In this document: in pieces, positions 46,701 through 59,784 of the stretch
Position numbering within the stretch: the first letter of the stretch is position 1
How the letters are laid out: every line of letters begins with the position of its first letter
Assembly (NCBI GenBank): GCA_028023455.1
Contig: JAQFVV010006238.1
Coordinates: 3,976,572 to 4,040,571 of the forward strand
Source: Epiperipatus broadwayi
Taxonomy: Eukaryota > Onychophora > Udeonychophora > Euonychophora > Peripatidae
DNA length: 64,000 bases
Direction of reading: 5' to 3'
The notes under the pieces: model-generated
Told to the model about the DNA's origin: nothing
Databases searched by the model: none
The model's input: the letters and a program-made list of their open reading frames with translations, nothing else
Position numbers and translations under genes: made by a program

Positions 46701-48030
46701 AGTGAGTATGATTTTTATCTTGAATTGGATGTATAGATTATAAAATACTTCAAGATGTAGACCTGGCTTATGCCAAATTCTAGAAAATGTTCATCAAATT
46801 GAAATAGCTGCAGCCATTAATTCTGAGAAGAGGATATGGTAGGATTTCATTTTTTTCAAAACTTTTTACAGCAGCTTTGTAGGAAGTGTTGTGTGTGCAT
46901 GTGTGGATTAAAATGGAAAGCTAAGATAATAAAAATAAATGTTCATTTCTTATCTCATTTATATTTTAATGTGATGTAGTTGTTTTTGTAAGTAATATTC
47001 CAGATCTATTGGAAATCATAAAAATTATGTGATAAAATGTGGAAACTAGGACAAGTTAAGTACTATAATTAATTCAGTGTTTTAAGGATCATATTAGATA
47101 AAATTACTTGTAAAATTAAATTTGGATATAACTCTTTCAGACAAACACCATGGAGAGATTTGATAACAAACAAATCACTTGATTTCATAGTTGCCACAGT
47201 ATGTATGTATATATATATATCTTAAATATTTTAATATGTGGAAATATCTATTGTGTTCTCATATTATAAAAATTACCATCAGATGTCAATAGGCATATGT
47301 ATTTATAATTATTCAAGTTCTCAGTAAAAGGCATTAGTATGATGAGATGCTCTTCTTTTATTATACTGTGTGATCTGCAGAATTAATTGATTTGCAATTA
47401 TGATTAATACTCTTAGCTAAGGGAATAAGATGGTACAATTAATCAAAATTATATAACTTGTCAAGTAGGTTGACTTGGTTTCAAAAATTCAATGTTTTAG
47501 CTTGAATGGTAAAATGGAGTTGAAGATGGTTTCTAGATGCTTTATTTCATTGGTTCCCTACTTTAAATCCCAAAGTCTCATTGTTGAAGACAAAATTCAG
47601 AAACCAGTATGAGGATGGGGGATTTAAATGCAAAAGCATGCCTGGCAATTGGTGATTGATCAACATTTTGTAGATGGGTCTAAAGTAAAGAGCTGTTTTT
47701 GTTTTATTATAGGAGATATATATATGTTGGTATCTATAAGAAGAGATAAAAAATAAAATATGTGAGATCAAACAAGTATTAGTACATTATTGAATGCATT
47801 AAAAGGCAAAAATATATTGGACATGTCAATAGAAGAGGTAATAATATATAGACAATGAAAGTTGTAAATTGGATCTCAAGAGATTGTAAAAAAATCTAGA
47901 AAGAAATCACATGTAAAATAAATGTGATTAAGATGATTGCTTGGGTGAGAAAAGAAGCCACTGATAAATGAAAAAGCATTAAACTCGGTATAATCCTGAA
48001 AGGTATTACTAATGGTTGAAAATGATGATT
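43763..48030 (+). pseudogene. Old, nearly full-length RTE LINE copy, interrupted
   Basis: Pieces match the intact RTE protein in order. 'GKEGIDLKNG' lies near 43965 (family 'EETIDLKSG'), 'NNIVVIGNTSE' near 44048, and 'INERFKIQIIPTYIPNN' near 44098 (family 'YQMQIIQVYAPTS'). 'NARI' is near 44220, 'TDLDSILINNMYI' near 44410 and 'GKTISTVDI' near 44560. 'EFYKEFNK' ends at 45080. After the second LINE, 'ELCSNKEQV' (46293 on) continues the family's 'ELYSNKEQV', followed by 'NNGIITNVLKE', 'EDWKYAIS', 'KIKFGYNSF' near 47125 and the C-terminal block at 47797-48030. Many stops. An additional unexplained 650 bp lies between 47150 and 47797. Confidence 0.85.
45075..46289 (+). mobile_element. Second LINE (3' part) inserted in the RTE copy
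   Basis: 1.2 kb ending in an A-run and flanked by AAAGAATT (45067-45074 and 46290-46297), which splits the RTE reading 'FY.E...ELCSNKEQ'. It is GC-richer than the host copy. Frames at 45085-45345 ('FLGFPIYNSP', 'SLLNILVFPRISYY') and 45670-46095 ('PLCKWDDDTITHILSHC') resemble the RT thumb and the zf-RVT zinc-binding domain (C..C....T..H....C) of another LINE class. Several frameshifts; not functional. The 5' end (endonuclease and RT catalytic part) is missing. Confidence 0.75.
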
Positions 48031-48667
48031 ATTCACAGCAATAATTAAAATTGGATTTCTGGTGTAGAGATTAGTGTATTTTTTGGCATTATTAGGCTTC
48101 AAATCCACACTAAACACAATATTTTAGGCATCCATCAACTACAGCTATAAAGTTGTGAGTGAAGTGAGTTTGACTGTTGTAAATAAAAATGTAATAATTA
48201 TTGGTATATGAATGAACAGTTGTTTTTATTTAGTTAATAAGATGAGAAAAATTCTAATCAGCAATTAGTGATTCTAGTGAGCATTATCCTCTTAATTGCC
48301 CTTTTTTGTAAAGATATTGTGTCCAATGAATTCAGTTCTTTATTACATAATCTACTTTGTAGTTTAGTGCAGTGATGCAATGCCACATGTCCTCCTGAGT
48401 GACTAATAATTTTATTATGACTCACTTTGTGATGGAATTTGAATGTAAAATATAAAATACAGTGACATGCGACAACTAGTGATGCTATTTTTTGGTTTAA
48501 TTACATTTTTAAAAAAAATATAGAATATTGTATTTTTTTTACAATATTATAAACATATTGTAGAAGTATGGAAAGTTATATATTGGGAATAACAAGAAGG
48601 AATCAGAAGTGTAATACTTGAGTGAAAAAACAAATGAATAATATTAACATCATTTAAAGAATTAACT
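48031..48667. other. No recognisable feature
   Basis: AT-rich spacer. Confidence 0.4.
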
Positions 48668-48890
48668 GAAATAGAGCTGGGTTGGGCATAATTCTAGAAA
48701 AGATGATAATAGACGGACAGTTGAAATTTTAAAACTGGATTCGAAGAGGCTTTAAAAACCTAGATGCAAAACCACATATGAGATGGGTAGATGAAATAAA
48801 TAAGTTTGCCAGGTATGGATCAAAGAAAGTGGATCAAAGATGGAGAGACCATTCTGTAAAGCATCAATAATGAATTGGAAATACTGATAA
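48668..48890 (+). pseudogene. 5'-truncated RTE LINE fragment
   Basis: Corresponds to the last 75 or so residues of the RTE ORF (GAGCTGGGTTGGGCATA region for 'WSWAGHI'), with stops and small deletions; the 3' tail is eroded. Confidence 0.8.
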
Positions 48891-51800
48891 AGAAATAACT
48901 TTGATTTCTTACTCCGTTTTAGCAGCTAAAATACAAATACTGATTAAATCATTAAATGGTAGCACGTGCAATCAATCTATTTTTGTTGGCTTGTATGTTT
49001 TTCTAGTTGGATCATGATTAATCCAGTGACAACTTTTTATGTTTACACTATTATTAAAATCGATGATATGAAATGTACACATTAATTATTAGTGGGTATG
49101 GATTTGGAGAATATAAAGCTTAATAATATAGATATATTGAAAAGAGTGAACAAAAATCAATCGTTCTCAATAAATACATTTTCCATTCATTTTTTTCCCA
49201 AGAAAAATTTAATTGGAATTAGAAATTAAAAGAAAAAACAGAGATGAGAGAAGAAAAAAATTGATAGATGATCTTTAGGAGAGCAAATTTTAAATATTTA
49301 AAGAATGGAATATATCTTTTTTAAAATAACAGAGGATAGCAATGAAACATTGTATCTTTGATTAATATATTATTACACTTTAATAGTTTCTAGCTAAACT
49401 AAAAATTAGTGATAGGAGTCTAATTTCATTGTTGATATTATCCATTGAGTTTATCCAATGTTAATATATTAACTTCACAATATGAAAATGGATAGTATTA
49501 CTTCATTAAATACGAGAAGATTATGAGAAATCTATTTTTCTTTCCTCACCATAACATAACTGAAACTAAAAAAAAACTAACAAATAACAAGGACATATGT
49601 GTCTATGTTCTAAATATTTATGACAGACGAGACAGAGGATAGATAAGCTAGTTAGAGAAAGGGAAGCAGTGTTATTGAAAATGGATATGAATAAAAAAAT
49701 AATTTATGTTGCATATGAATGAATTTGAATAAAATATGAAAGGATGTATGATGATATGAAAAGAAGTTTAGTGTTATTTGGAGTGAGGATAGAGCGTTAG
49801 ATATGATAAGAGAAAAGAAAACAATGGAATAAGTGTTTGAATTGTGAATTTCCTTTATGTGAAGAGGGGAGAAAATGCATTAAGCATTTACATTCAAATG
49901 TTAGATAGTAAAAGGGATAAAGAAAATGGAAAAGATAGAGGTTACATGATTTTTTGATTAGTCTTTATACAAAATTGAGGGAATGTGAAGATGGATTAGC
50001 AGACTTAATAAAACATCTTTTATGGCCATAGGATAAAGGATGAGGGGAGATATAAATGACGACAGCAAACATATTTGGCTAACAAAAAGTAAATGAGTTT
50101 AATGGGCGTATAATATATAGCTATGCACAGAAATGTCTGATTTCGTTTAAGCGGCCATCTTATCACACATATCACAACCACGTCACGAATGTTACAAAAT
50201 AAAATTTTATTTAATTATTAAAAAGAAAATGAATAAAATCGATTTTGTTTTAATAAACTCTTCAATTTTTTTTTTTTAATTAAATTTGAAAAGCAAATTA
50301 GGGAAGAAAAATAAATAAGTTTCTAAATTCATAAAAAAATATATTCGAGAGACTACTTCAGACTAGCTTTAATGGAATGTAATAAAATTAATCAGGCTTA
50401 ATTGGTGCTTCTTTAAATAAATAATGATACGTTATAAATTAGCTTTTAGTGTCAATAAAGAAAATTTATCTTAATTTTGTTAATTTCATCAATAATGCAC
50501 AACATATTTCCAAATGAAAACAAATGGGTTTTCATTCTTATTTCAAAGATAACTAGCTTTTTATTCAAACCTTTTCTTTATTTTTCTATATATAAATTTA
50601 AGATTGGTATTCACTATCAATCTACAGTGATCAAAGTATTATCATTTAATTATAATTTTATCATTTAATTATTATATTTTTATGCTGAGAACAGCACACA
50701 CGCATAATCTACTAATACCCAATTATAATAATTTAGTCACATTAAGGAGTAATATATATATATATATAAATAATTGAATGTCCAGTTACTTTGGAGATCA
50801 CGTCACATTGGACTATGAGAAATAACAGGTACCTCCACCTCCTCTGAAGTTTTTTTTTTTTACCATGTAAGGCATGCACTTTATGTATGTGAAAATGAAA
50901 TACATTTAATTTACATTGCACATCATATACCATAAGAAATGATTGTGGACTCTTGCAGACAGCTATTTCTGTAATAAACCATTAGGTCATTAACTACTGC
51001 TACATCTATTTTTAGCAATCATGAAAATTACATTTACATGTTATATGTTGTATTTTACTTCATTAAAGATGTCAACATACATTTGTATATAATTTTGTGC
51101 TTTATCTCATAATATTAATAGCTTCAAAATGTGGCACACAACTTTGTTCTATTTTCAATGTAATTATCAAGAAATTTGTAATCCTAGTATTGCTTAATTA
51201 GCTATAGTTACAATAATAGATGGTATAACATCATGTGTAATGAGTAAATAATTGGTTTGCTTAAACGTTTCAACTGTTAACTAAGTAGATATTTATTCCA
51301 TCTGTTAATTTTGTTATTGCTAATAACAACTATGCCATTAACGGAAAAAAAAGAGAATAGCATCCAACTCTCCAACAAATGGAATGTTTAAATTATTAAT
51401 TAAAATAAATTTGAATTGTATATTTGAATGTTACTGCTCATCTAGTTACCCCATGGGTGCTATGAATCTATTTACCAGCCGAAAGCCTGCTTAGCTACAT
51501 TTAACAAAATTAACTTACAGAATAAATCTTTACCTAGCTAAATCAATTACAAATGGGATAAATAAAAGGAGAATAACTTGAATATTAAATGGTAAATAAA
51601 CATACTTTTAAATCTACATGATCAAAGATTCATGCATGATATGATTTAACAGCAAACTAGTAGGATATCAGCTACTACATGCATTGACAATAATATAGAA
51701 ATTTTAATGTCAAAGTATGATATAATTGTTCTATAATATTCATAAATTGTGTTGAATTTAAGTCAATAATATACTATTAAGTACATTAAAATTACTATAA

Positions 51801-52794
51801 TTTAATTCTTTATGGCAAGGCAGGTATAGTACTACAGCAATAGAATACTATGCCCAGAAATAACATTTGATCATCATCAGTGATGTCTAATATTGTTTTC
51901 TATCTCCTTAGCTCAATTTAGTATGTCAATTTGATAGCTATCTATTTGCGAATTATATAATAGTACTGCTCTACCCTAATGTGCATTTTAATAATGTAAA
52001 ACGCTTGTAAAAAAAAATATGAAGCAACTTTAAGGGAACACTTTATATTTTCATTTTTTAAAAAAACATTAATACATATTTTAATAACACAGATAATTAT
52101 AATACATAATAGTATGTTATATAAAACTGCCTTTAACACTTCTCCCAATCCCAGGGCAACTACTTCACCAACAATCTTTTATAGAAGAACAGTAAAGGAT
52201 GAGATGTTATTTATCTGGCTTGTCAATAGCTGAGCAGAAAAGGGTTAAGTCTATTTTATTGTTTTACACATTAGTTAATAAAGCCTAAATATACATTATC
52301 TGACCAATACTTCATTATTTGATTTGGCTATGAGTCAGCTAATGAAGAAAAATCTTAAACCTGATTAGAACATAAAAAAAAAAAATTAAAACCCAGATGT
52401 GAAAGACATTTGGTAAATAAATGCACTACTATTTCATAATAATGACTGCATTATTATATAATGCATAAATGCAATAGATTTTAAACCTGCATTACATGCC
52501 AGTTACAGAATCATAAAAATTACCACAGTTTCTTATAGGTTATACATTTTTCCACAAAATATTTCTATAGTAATTCTAGCACTATCCTGACAATGTTGAA
52601 CAATAATGTTGCAAACATAAATTCATGCAAGTACTTAAATATATGCAGGTATATGTGAAGGTAGAATGTTTTGTAATAATTTACAATCATTTATTTTTTT
52701 GATGTTGACAGCTGATGTGGAAACAAAATCTTTTATGCTAATCCTTCTGCATGGTGGCAGATTTGTTTTACATGGCTGTAAACTTTAAATTTAA
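48891..52794. other. No recognisable gene
   Basis: About 3.9 kb of AT-rich DNA with short frames only. The purine-rich stretch 49740-50060 has a few short open segments but no motif I can name. (AT)n at 50752-50768. Confidence 0.45.
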
Positions 52795-52960
52795 TTTTAG
52801 TATTAAACTAGTATTCAATATCAGAATTTAAGAAGCTGCACTTAATTTGTTAGAATTTTACATTTACAAATGAAATAAATTCCAAAAAATCATATTTGAA
52901 CTGTGTAAATATTGAAAAAAATAAGTTTGTAATAAAAGTTTTTAAAATGATTTATAAAAT
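52795..52960 (+). repeat. Dispersed repeat, partial copy C
   Basis: Weaker match to the 28560 and 58340 repeats (AGTATTCAATATCAGAATTT, then CAAAAAATCATATTTGAA). Confidence 0.45.
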
Positions 52961-53202
52961 GAGTTAGCATTTAACTATAAAACCCTATTAAAATTAACTT
53001 GCATTAAAAATTAACTTATTTAAATAATTATATATATATATACTTAGACAAATTAGATTGCTGAAAGTTGAACTCTACAAGAAAAGCCAAAAGTTGTAAT
53101 ATATATACAAATAAAATGTCTGTTAATTAAAAACTTATAATAATAATAAAAATAACAAATATAATGGTAATTAAATATTATATACAGTCTTTCAAATCTA
53201 AG

Positions 53203-53243
53203 TACTTTTGGTTAATTTATTCCTTAGGAATTAACCAAAAGTA
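53203..53243. repeat. Perfect 15-bp hairpin
   Basis: TACTTTTGGTTAATT pairs exactly with 53229-53243 over an 11-base loop. Confidence 0.85.
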
Positions 53244-54101
53244 TTCTGCTTTGTACTCTTATTTTTACTAACAAAGGATTGCAAAGAAATTGGATGCCAA
53301 GAGAGATGGAAAATCTTGTTAATTTTAATCCATGGCAAAATAATTTTTTTTGTCTTTGTATGTAAATTTGAAACTGATGTTGTCAATTAGTGGTCTGAGT
53401 CACCCAGATAAGTTAAATGAAAAATATTGTATAATTAATTAAGAATAACCTTCTGTAAGAAAGAAACTATGTAAGTTATTTTTAAATCAATTAGCCACCA
53501 AGATAGAAACTTGGGGCAATGATTTGAAAGGGGGGTGGGTAAACAAATTGACCATGCAATGGAGGTGCTATATATACTGTTCACCCAGTGCTGGACAATC
53601 ATTCTTATTTTTCTTATTATTTTCATTCGTTTTCCCAGAGAGAGACTTCAAGAGATTATTCTGCTTTTTATTTTTGTTCATTTTTCCAGAGAGACTTCAA
53701 GAGATTATGATTCTTATTATGCTTTTTAACTAGAGAGATTGAAAAAGCAAGCTAAGCCATTTTAGAAGATATCTTGGGTGATCATTGCAGGCTGACTAGT
53801 ATTATATTTTAGTCCCTGCCAATATTTCATGACCCCCAACTAAAGCTGAGGTTACTTATGCAGAATACCATAGCTATGGGGTAAGGACCTAAAATGAAAT
53901 GGTGAGAGCCACAGTCAGTTTGGAGGAGAGTTAAGTTGCTGAAATCTTGTGGTGCTGAAGAGTTCCTGTCACCATCAGTTGCATGCTGCACTTGCCTCAC
54001 ATCCAGGCCACAGAACTGTCAAGAAAGTGTCTAGAGCTGAGTCTTCATGGAATCATTTCCAAGAAATAGCAGTGTTCATCTGATTACCACAGTATTAATA
54101 A
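53244..54101. other. Spacer turning GC-balanced after 53.75 kb
   Basis: Includes a short tandem duplication around AGAGACTTCAAGAGATTAT (53642-53660 and 53691-53709). From about 53750 composition is more balanced. No gene can be named. Confidence 0.35.
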
Positions 54102-54251
54102 TCGCCAAATGAACACCCTTCCTACACCAATGAACAAGATGATTATGGGGTAGAAGCCAGCTTCAGTACATGCATCCCGCTTCTTCCAAAGCTGTTAACA
54201 TGTAGCCATTCAGATCCAGCAGATATTGATGAAGTCCCAAGACACCGGAGG
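54102..54251 (+). other. Possible exon-like open frame
   Basis: A 50-codon open frame of balanced composition ('DDYGVEASFSTCIPLLPK' inside, 'SDPADIDEVPRHRR' at the end), followed by AGG|GTAAAA, a fair splice donor. Upstream the frame is closed by two stops, so an acceptor must lie inside (for example AACAAG at 54132-54137), which is weak. The protein is not recognised. Confidence 0.2.
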
Positions 54252-54667
54252 GTAAAACTTGTTTCAACCTTTTAATAATATTATTTTCTTTTTGTATTTT
54301 AAAATTTGTTCAACCTTTTTAATATTATATTTTTTTTACTACTTATATACTTTAAAATCTAATTATCCTAGAGATCTAATTTATATTTCAGTAGTGCATG
54401 TATGTAAGTCATTTATCTGCTATGTGCAGGATTCCTAAGTCAGTCATTTATCTACATTTGTTTTAAAAAGGTACATAAATTATAAGATGAGTATCAAACC
54501 ATTTAAATGTGTATACATTAAGTTAAGTCAATGTGCATAAAATGTTGGTGTTATTTTATTTCTTGATATGTTTAAGTGTATGTTAATGCACTATTTAAAA
54601 ATATTATTAAACTGTGGAATGAATAAAGAAGTGAGCATACATGTACGACCGAATATTTAATGATCTC

Positions 54668-54775
54668 ATATTATTTATTATTATTATTATTATTATTGCC
54701 TAATATCTATGTGTGGATATAGAACTCAGACCACATATGCCTAATATCTATGTGTGGGTATAGAACTCAGACCAC
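54668..54775. repeat. (TTA)n and a 41-bp tandem duplication
   Basis: ATT repeat to about 54697, then two copies of a unit beginning GCCTAATATCTATGTGTGG and ending CTCAGACCAC (54698-54734, 54739-54775). Confidence 0.85.
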
Positions 54776-55875
54776 CTCATCCAAACATTTTTTATGAATT
54801 AATTAAGGAAACAGATTTATTTTCTTTTATTTATGTAATTGGTGATGGGAAAATGGGATTTAAAACATATTAATTGATTTGTGTAATAAATATTTTATAA
54901 CTTATTTAGTGTATGCATTATATTTATTGTATTTCATTTCTGAAAATATGACACAAGTAAATATATTTCCGTGAGCGACGTTTTACATTTCTTTTATATC
55001 ACCTCAGATAAGAGGGCTGACTCTAGCAAATGGGATACAACTTTGTTGGGCCTTAGATAGTTGTTATATGTTAGATAATGGGTTGGGGGTTGTATATCAT
55101 TTCAGTCAGATATTTTCTCTGTCTTGGAATGGCATGCAAACATGTGTATTATTCATGCTCTTTCAAAGGTATGCAGACATTAACCTTGTTCATTGGCATG
55201 GTAATGAAGTAACCATGTTCAAGATCTTGCTTAAGTTATAATCTATTAATATAAATTAGATTACTGACTATATTTTTATTAAAATTAGTATTTATATCTC
55301 ACCCTAAGAACTACTACCACCTCATGCCTGATATGTATTCTAAAAGTTAGTATGGGGTTTAGGGTGCCCCTAGTACAATATATATATATATATATATTGA
55401 AGCAGTCAGATCTGAGTTCAATCCTAGCTTCATGAATCTAGCCATAAGTCCACTTCAAACCCTAGTACTAACCCTAAATTTCTGATGCAATGGGTCTTTA
55501 TACGTTCAATCCATGCTAATTTCCATAAAGAAAAACTTATTTTATAAATGTGTATTAAAATTAATTTGTTTGAGTTTAAATTAATCAATGCTATTAATAA
55601 ATTCATGATAAAATTATTCATGAATTTATATATATTACAAATGCATGGATTGTGCGTATATATTTATAAATATTTAAATATATATAATTGTTCAAAAGTT
55701 TCATTGCGGAATGTTTTGATTTTACTTTAAATAATTTGTTAAAATTTTTAGTGATTAAAAGCTACATTCTTTCGATAAGCTTTCAGATTTTCCCTTTCCA
55801 AAACAATCATTAAAGTTTTATTAATTAGAAAAAAAGATAAGGATTTCTTAATTAAAATCATTTTTCTGATTTTAA
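54776..55875. other. No recognisable gene
   Basis: AT-rich; (AT)n at 55378-55398; weak tRNA-B-box-like GAGTTCAATCCTAGC at 55414. Confidence 0.4.
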
Positions 55876-55905
55876 GAATTCATTTTCTAATTAGAAAATG
55901 AATTC
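55876..55905. repeat. Perfect 30-bp palindrome
   Basis: GAATTCATTTTCTAA followed at once by its exact reverse complement, no loop. Confidence 0.9.
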
Positions 55906-56096
55906 AAGTTAATGAGTTTGAAAGCCTTATCAAAGGAATGTATCTAAAAACAACTAGTAGATTTTGTGACATTGATAATGAAAGAAGCGCTAGCCTGAAG
56001 GCATCAGATACAGTTTAAATAGCTCTGAAAAGTTTGGAGAGAAGAAGCCATCTTTGTTGTAGAGAAGTGCCAGTAAATTCTGTGCATCTTAAAATC

Positions 56097-56123
56097 ATGA
56101 ATTCAAATAGTGTTCCTAGCATG
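56097..56123 (+). other. Possible first coding exon with splice donor
   Basis: ATG at 56097 opens nine codons and runs into ATG|GTGAGT, a near-consensus donor, within a GC-balanced patch (55980-56330). Such a layout fits a first coding exon, but no continuing exon was found, and the next candidate at 60592 is not in matching phase. Confidence 0.15.
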
Positions 56124-56329
56124 GTGAGTGGCTAAAATGTCAGGAATCTGGCTACGATTCCTGAAATCCCCTGAAAATCTTCAATGAAGCTGCTAAATCC
56201 TTTACGGAGCAATCGTGCTGCCAAAATCATGAAAAATCAATAAAATGCTGTTCGAGTAATCGACCAAATGCGTGCCTATGTTTTACCAACACGAACGTGT
56301 AAACTGAACCAGCCCCGGAAGAAATGGTA

Positions 56330-57759
56330 ATATATTTCCATAATGAACCGTAACTTTCTGGCCAGTTTTGAACTTTACTTTACACTCCCTTTAAGAGCTC
56401 TTTTCATTTTTTAATGTAAATCTGTATAAAACCTTCTTTTATTTATGCTATTGTAAATTATATAGTAATTCTCAACCTCTAGTCTTTAAATTTAACTTTC
56501 CTTTCTTATGATGGCGGTTCATTTACTATATTATATATATTTATTGTGTGATTTATTAATGTCATTTATTTTTAATTATATGCCAATAATCTTTCGACTC
56601 GATGAGCTCTTTTGTTGCATTTTCTTTATGCAAATAATATAATATTAAATCTAATAGTAATTCTCACCCATTAGAACTGGGTTTATACTGTTCTATTAAT
56701 CATCGAGTCAAAAGAAATTATTAAATGTTATTTTTATAATTGGCTAATAATAAATTATTAGCTCTGTTTTTAATCTATGCCCCAGTTATTTTCTCGTTTC
56801 ACCAATATTCATTTACTCATATATAATGTTAAAATATTTCGCAAAAGAGGGTCGATAAAGGAATCAACTAAATATATTCTAATTCAAATTGTTTTTACTA
56901 TCTATTAATATTCAGGAGGGGCCTGATGTTTGGGGCATAATTAATATAATTTTATAAATGATTTAAAATAGTTTTGGTTAAAAGCTCATTTGACTTTAAT
57001 TAATTTGATCAAGTCATCACGTAGAGCATTCTATAATAAATTGGGTTTTATTATTTCAAATGGTGACTATCAAGTCATCATCTTTGAACATTGCTGATGT
57101 AAGGCAATCTTCCATTCCGTAGGCTTGTCGGTGGTAATATTACTGTTATTTTAAATTATAGAGGAAGAAAGCACTTCCTCCCCCCGCTTATATTATATTC
57201 GGAACACCAAAGGTTTTTAGTTATAACTCGGCCTGCATTCCCCCGTGTTCCCCGTCTCTTTAAAGGGTAGTAAGACTTGTCAAATACAAGCCACCATACT
57301 ACTTAAACCACTGACCAGCTATTATCTCTCTTGTTATTTTATAGCTCATAACTCGTCAGTACCATTACCTCTCTGTTCCAGTAAAGCCCACTCTTATGCT
57401 CGTAATTCGTGATGAAGTGATTTCAATTAAAGTCTAACCAATTCTCAGTTATCTCAAATTAAATAAGTTTTCTAATAAAGGTTAAAGTTATGCCCTAAAT
57501 ATGTATCTTGCTCTTCATGAATGGATTTGCGAATGTGAAAATAAATCTCACATTTTTCCGTATAAAATTAGAACAATAATTTCCGTCACCATTGATACCT
57601 TTATCTGCTTTTATTTTTTTGTTGGGGGCATAGACATAGAATTCCATAATATTGTGTAATACTCGGCATATAATAGGAACTGCCATTCTTATTATAATTA
57701 TAAACTCTGTTTAAGGCTAGAGGTGATCAATATAATCATCATTTAAATTTGAACAAAAC

Positions 57760-57794
<35 letters not shown>

Positions 57795-57857
57795 TTTATT
57801 AACACACTTGGTTTCTTAATTTTTTTATTTCATAATTATTTTAATGTTAATGCTCAC
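56330..57857. other. No recognisable gene
   Basis: AT-rich with a GC-balanced patch at 57100-57420 and a (TTA)n at 57761-57793. No ORF with motifs. Confidence 0.4.
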
Positions 57858-57875
57858 TGTCTGTGTTGGCAACCC
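57858..57875 (+). repeat. 18-bp match to the LTR end at 2.3 kb
   Basis: ACTGTCTGTGTTGGCAAC is identical to the reverse complement of 2315-2332. It could be the edge of a decayed or solo LTR of the same family; the following sequence does not obviously match. Confidence 0.35.
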
Positions 57876-58339
57876 GAACATATACATATGATTCGATTTA
57901 AAATTATCTTTAGTTAATTTATTATCCGATATTAGTGTCAGTTCAGGGGTCTCTAATCCAGACCAACCATTGAGCTAGTTCCTTGGCGCATAGCACTGTG
58001 CTGTCGATTTAGATCATCCATTTATCTGAGCTGGTGAGTTGGGTTTGAATTCAGTTTGAACCACCTGAGTTTGGATCTGACTTCCAGTTTAGGTGGACAT
58101 TTTTTGACCCATACAATATATATAGTGTTATATAATAGCCAAATTCTGAATTGTGAAGTATGTGTGATATGCAACATTTATGGGACTGGTTTCAGGAAAA
58201 TCTCTTTCATCACCTTTGCTCAAGCCTAACATCAGTAATCACAAATTAGGCTAGGTTTGAATCACATTTATATTTACATTTCAACAGAGTGATATTTTTA
58301 TTGTTTTCCTTAGAAGCAACTTTTATAATCATACAACCT
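57876..58339. other. No firm feature; SINE-like hints
   Basis: B-box-like words (GGGTTTGAATTC near 58043, GAGTTTGGATCTG near 58067) suggest eroded tRNA-derived repeats, not placed exactly. Confidence 0.35.
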
Positions 58340-58790
58340 TTGATTTTTGCATTACACCATTATTGTATATTAGAATTCAATAAATTGGACTTGATTTCTT
58401 AGAAGTATAAGTTTATAAATGAAAAACATTTAAAAAAATCATATTTGAAGATTATAAATTTTGAAAAAATAATGTAAATACATAATTAGAACAAAGGAGT
58501 TTTTTCTTATTGAATGATGTGAAGCTAACAAATACAATGTGAAATTCCAGAAAATAAACAAATCTTTGTTGACTGAAATTTATTTTAAAATTGGAAATCT
58601 ACAATTTATTATAAAATTGGATATTGCATTTATAATTTTTAAAACATCTCAAGGTCCTATCATGGTGTCAATAGAGCATTAGCAATTAGTTTCACAAAAC
58701 ATGGTTGTCATATTGGTTATGGTTTTATTTATTAATCTCATACTAGAATTTATTAACTTTTATTTTTAAAAATAAAACATATATGTATAA
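58340..58790 (+). repeat. Dispersed repeat, copy B
   Basis: Same order of blocks as 28560-29010 (TATTAGAATTCAATAAATT, TTTTTTCTTATTG, AAATCTTTGTTGA, TTTTTAAAAATAAAACATA). Confidence 0.65.
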
Positions 58791-58913
58791 AGTAAAAGTG
58801 TAGTCATATATAGTTTGGTTTTTAATAATAATAATGATGCAAGAAATGACAGTTTTTAGTGATTCCAAAAATCTTCTTGAAATAATGTTACAAATGCTCT
58901 CAAAAACTGAATT

Positions 58914-59440
58914 CATCATCATCATCAACAACCATTATCAACCCACAGCAGGATGAAGGTCTCTCCAAGTTCAATCCATTTTCTCCAATCTTTAGCTTCT
59001 CTTCTCCACATCACCCCCTGCTCACTTTCTTATTTCATCCATCCATCTCATATGTGATCTCTTTCTGGATCTTTTACAATCTCTTGGAATCCAGTTTAAG
59101 ATTTCAATTGTCCATCTATTATCATCTTTTCTAGCAATATGTTCATCCCAACTCCATTTCAGTCTTTTATTTTTTTCAATGGAGTAAATAACACCTGTTT
59201 GTTCTCTTACCCATATATTGCATTTTTGGTCTCTTCTTGTTACTTCTAAAATGCATCTCTCCATACTTCTTTGAGTGCTCTGAAGTCTCTGTATTGTTCT
59301 TCTATTAAGTGTCCATCTCAGATCCATAAGTAAGAACTGGTAAAACACATTTATTAAAAACCTTTTTTTTTTCAAACACATAGGCATATTTCCTTTTAGT
59401 ATCAAGTTATTTCTACCAAAAATACTCCAACCAACTGAAT
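58914..59440 (-). pseudogene. 5'-truncated RTE LINE fragment
   Basis: Minus strand from the TGA-repeat tail to about residue 820 of the RTE ORF; the frame 59022-59462 stays open through 'NNLILKGNMPMCLK' and 'WDEHIARKDDNRWTIEIL'. Part of the 'LTYGSETW' region is deleted. The insertion is younger than the 14068 copy, judging by identity seen by eye. Confidence 0.88.
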
Positions 59441-59784
59441 TATTAACAACTAAATCCAACAAACATGTGGAAGCTAAACTAAATTGCTTATACTTTACTG
59501 GTTATTGGGATATACTGATCTCTTCAGATTTTTTCTCGTTAATTAGTGAATCAATATTCATTAGTCCATGGTTTTACTGTTTTTTTTTTTTAAAAAAAAA
59601 AAGAAACCACACAAAATATCACTACAGGTAGTCATATAAGTATGTAGCCAAGTGAACATCAAACAGTGCTATCTGTAATCAAAGACCTATGGTATATTAA
59701 CCAGTGAAACAGATATTCCTGTCCTCCTATCTGTTTCACCTTTATGTCTCCATAGACACATCTATGCCGGTTTTAAACATTCTT
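59441..59784. other. No recognisable feature
   Basis: AT-rich; a T11/A10 run at 59581-59601. Confidence 0.45.

Noticed and set aside
53524-53733. Overlapping ORFs containing 'ERLQEI' as a LINE remnant
   Set aside because: The resemblance to RT C-terminal blocks arises in a short local duplication and is not supported by flanking motifs.
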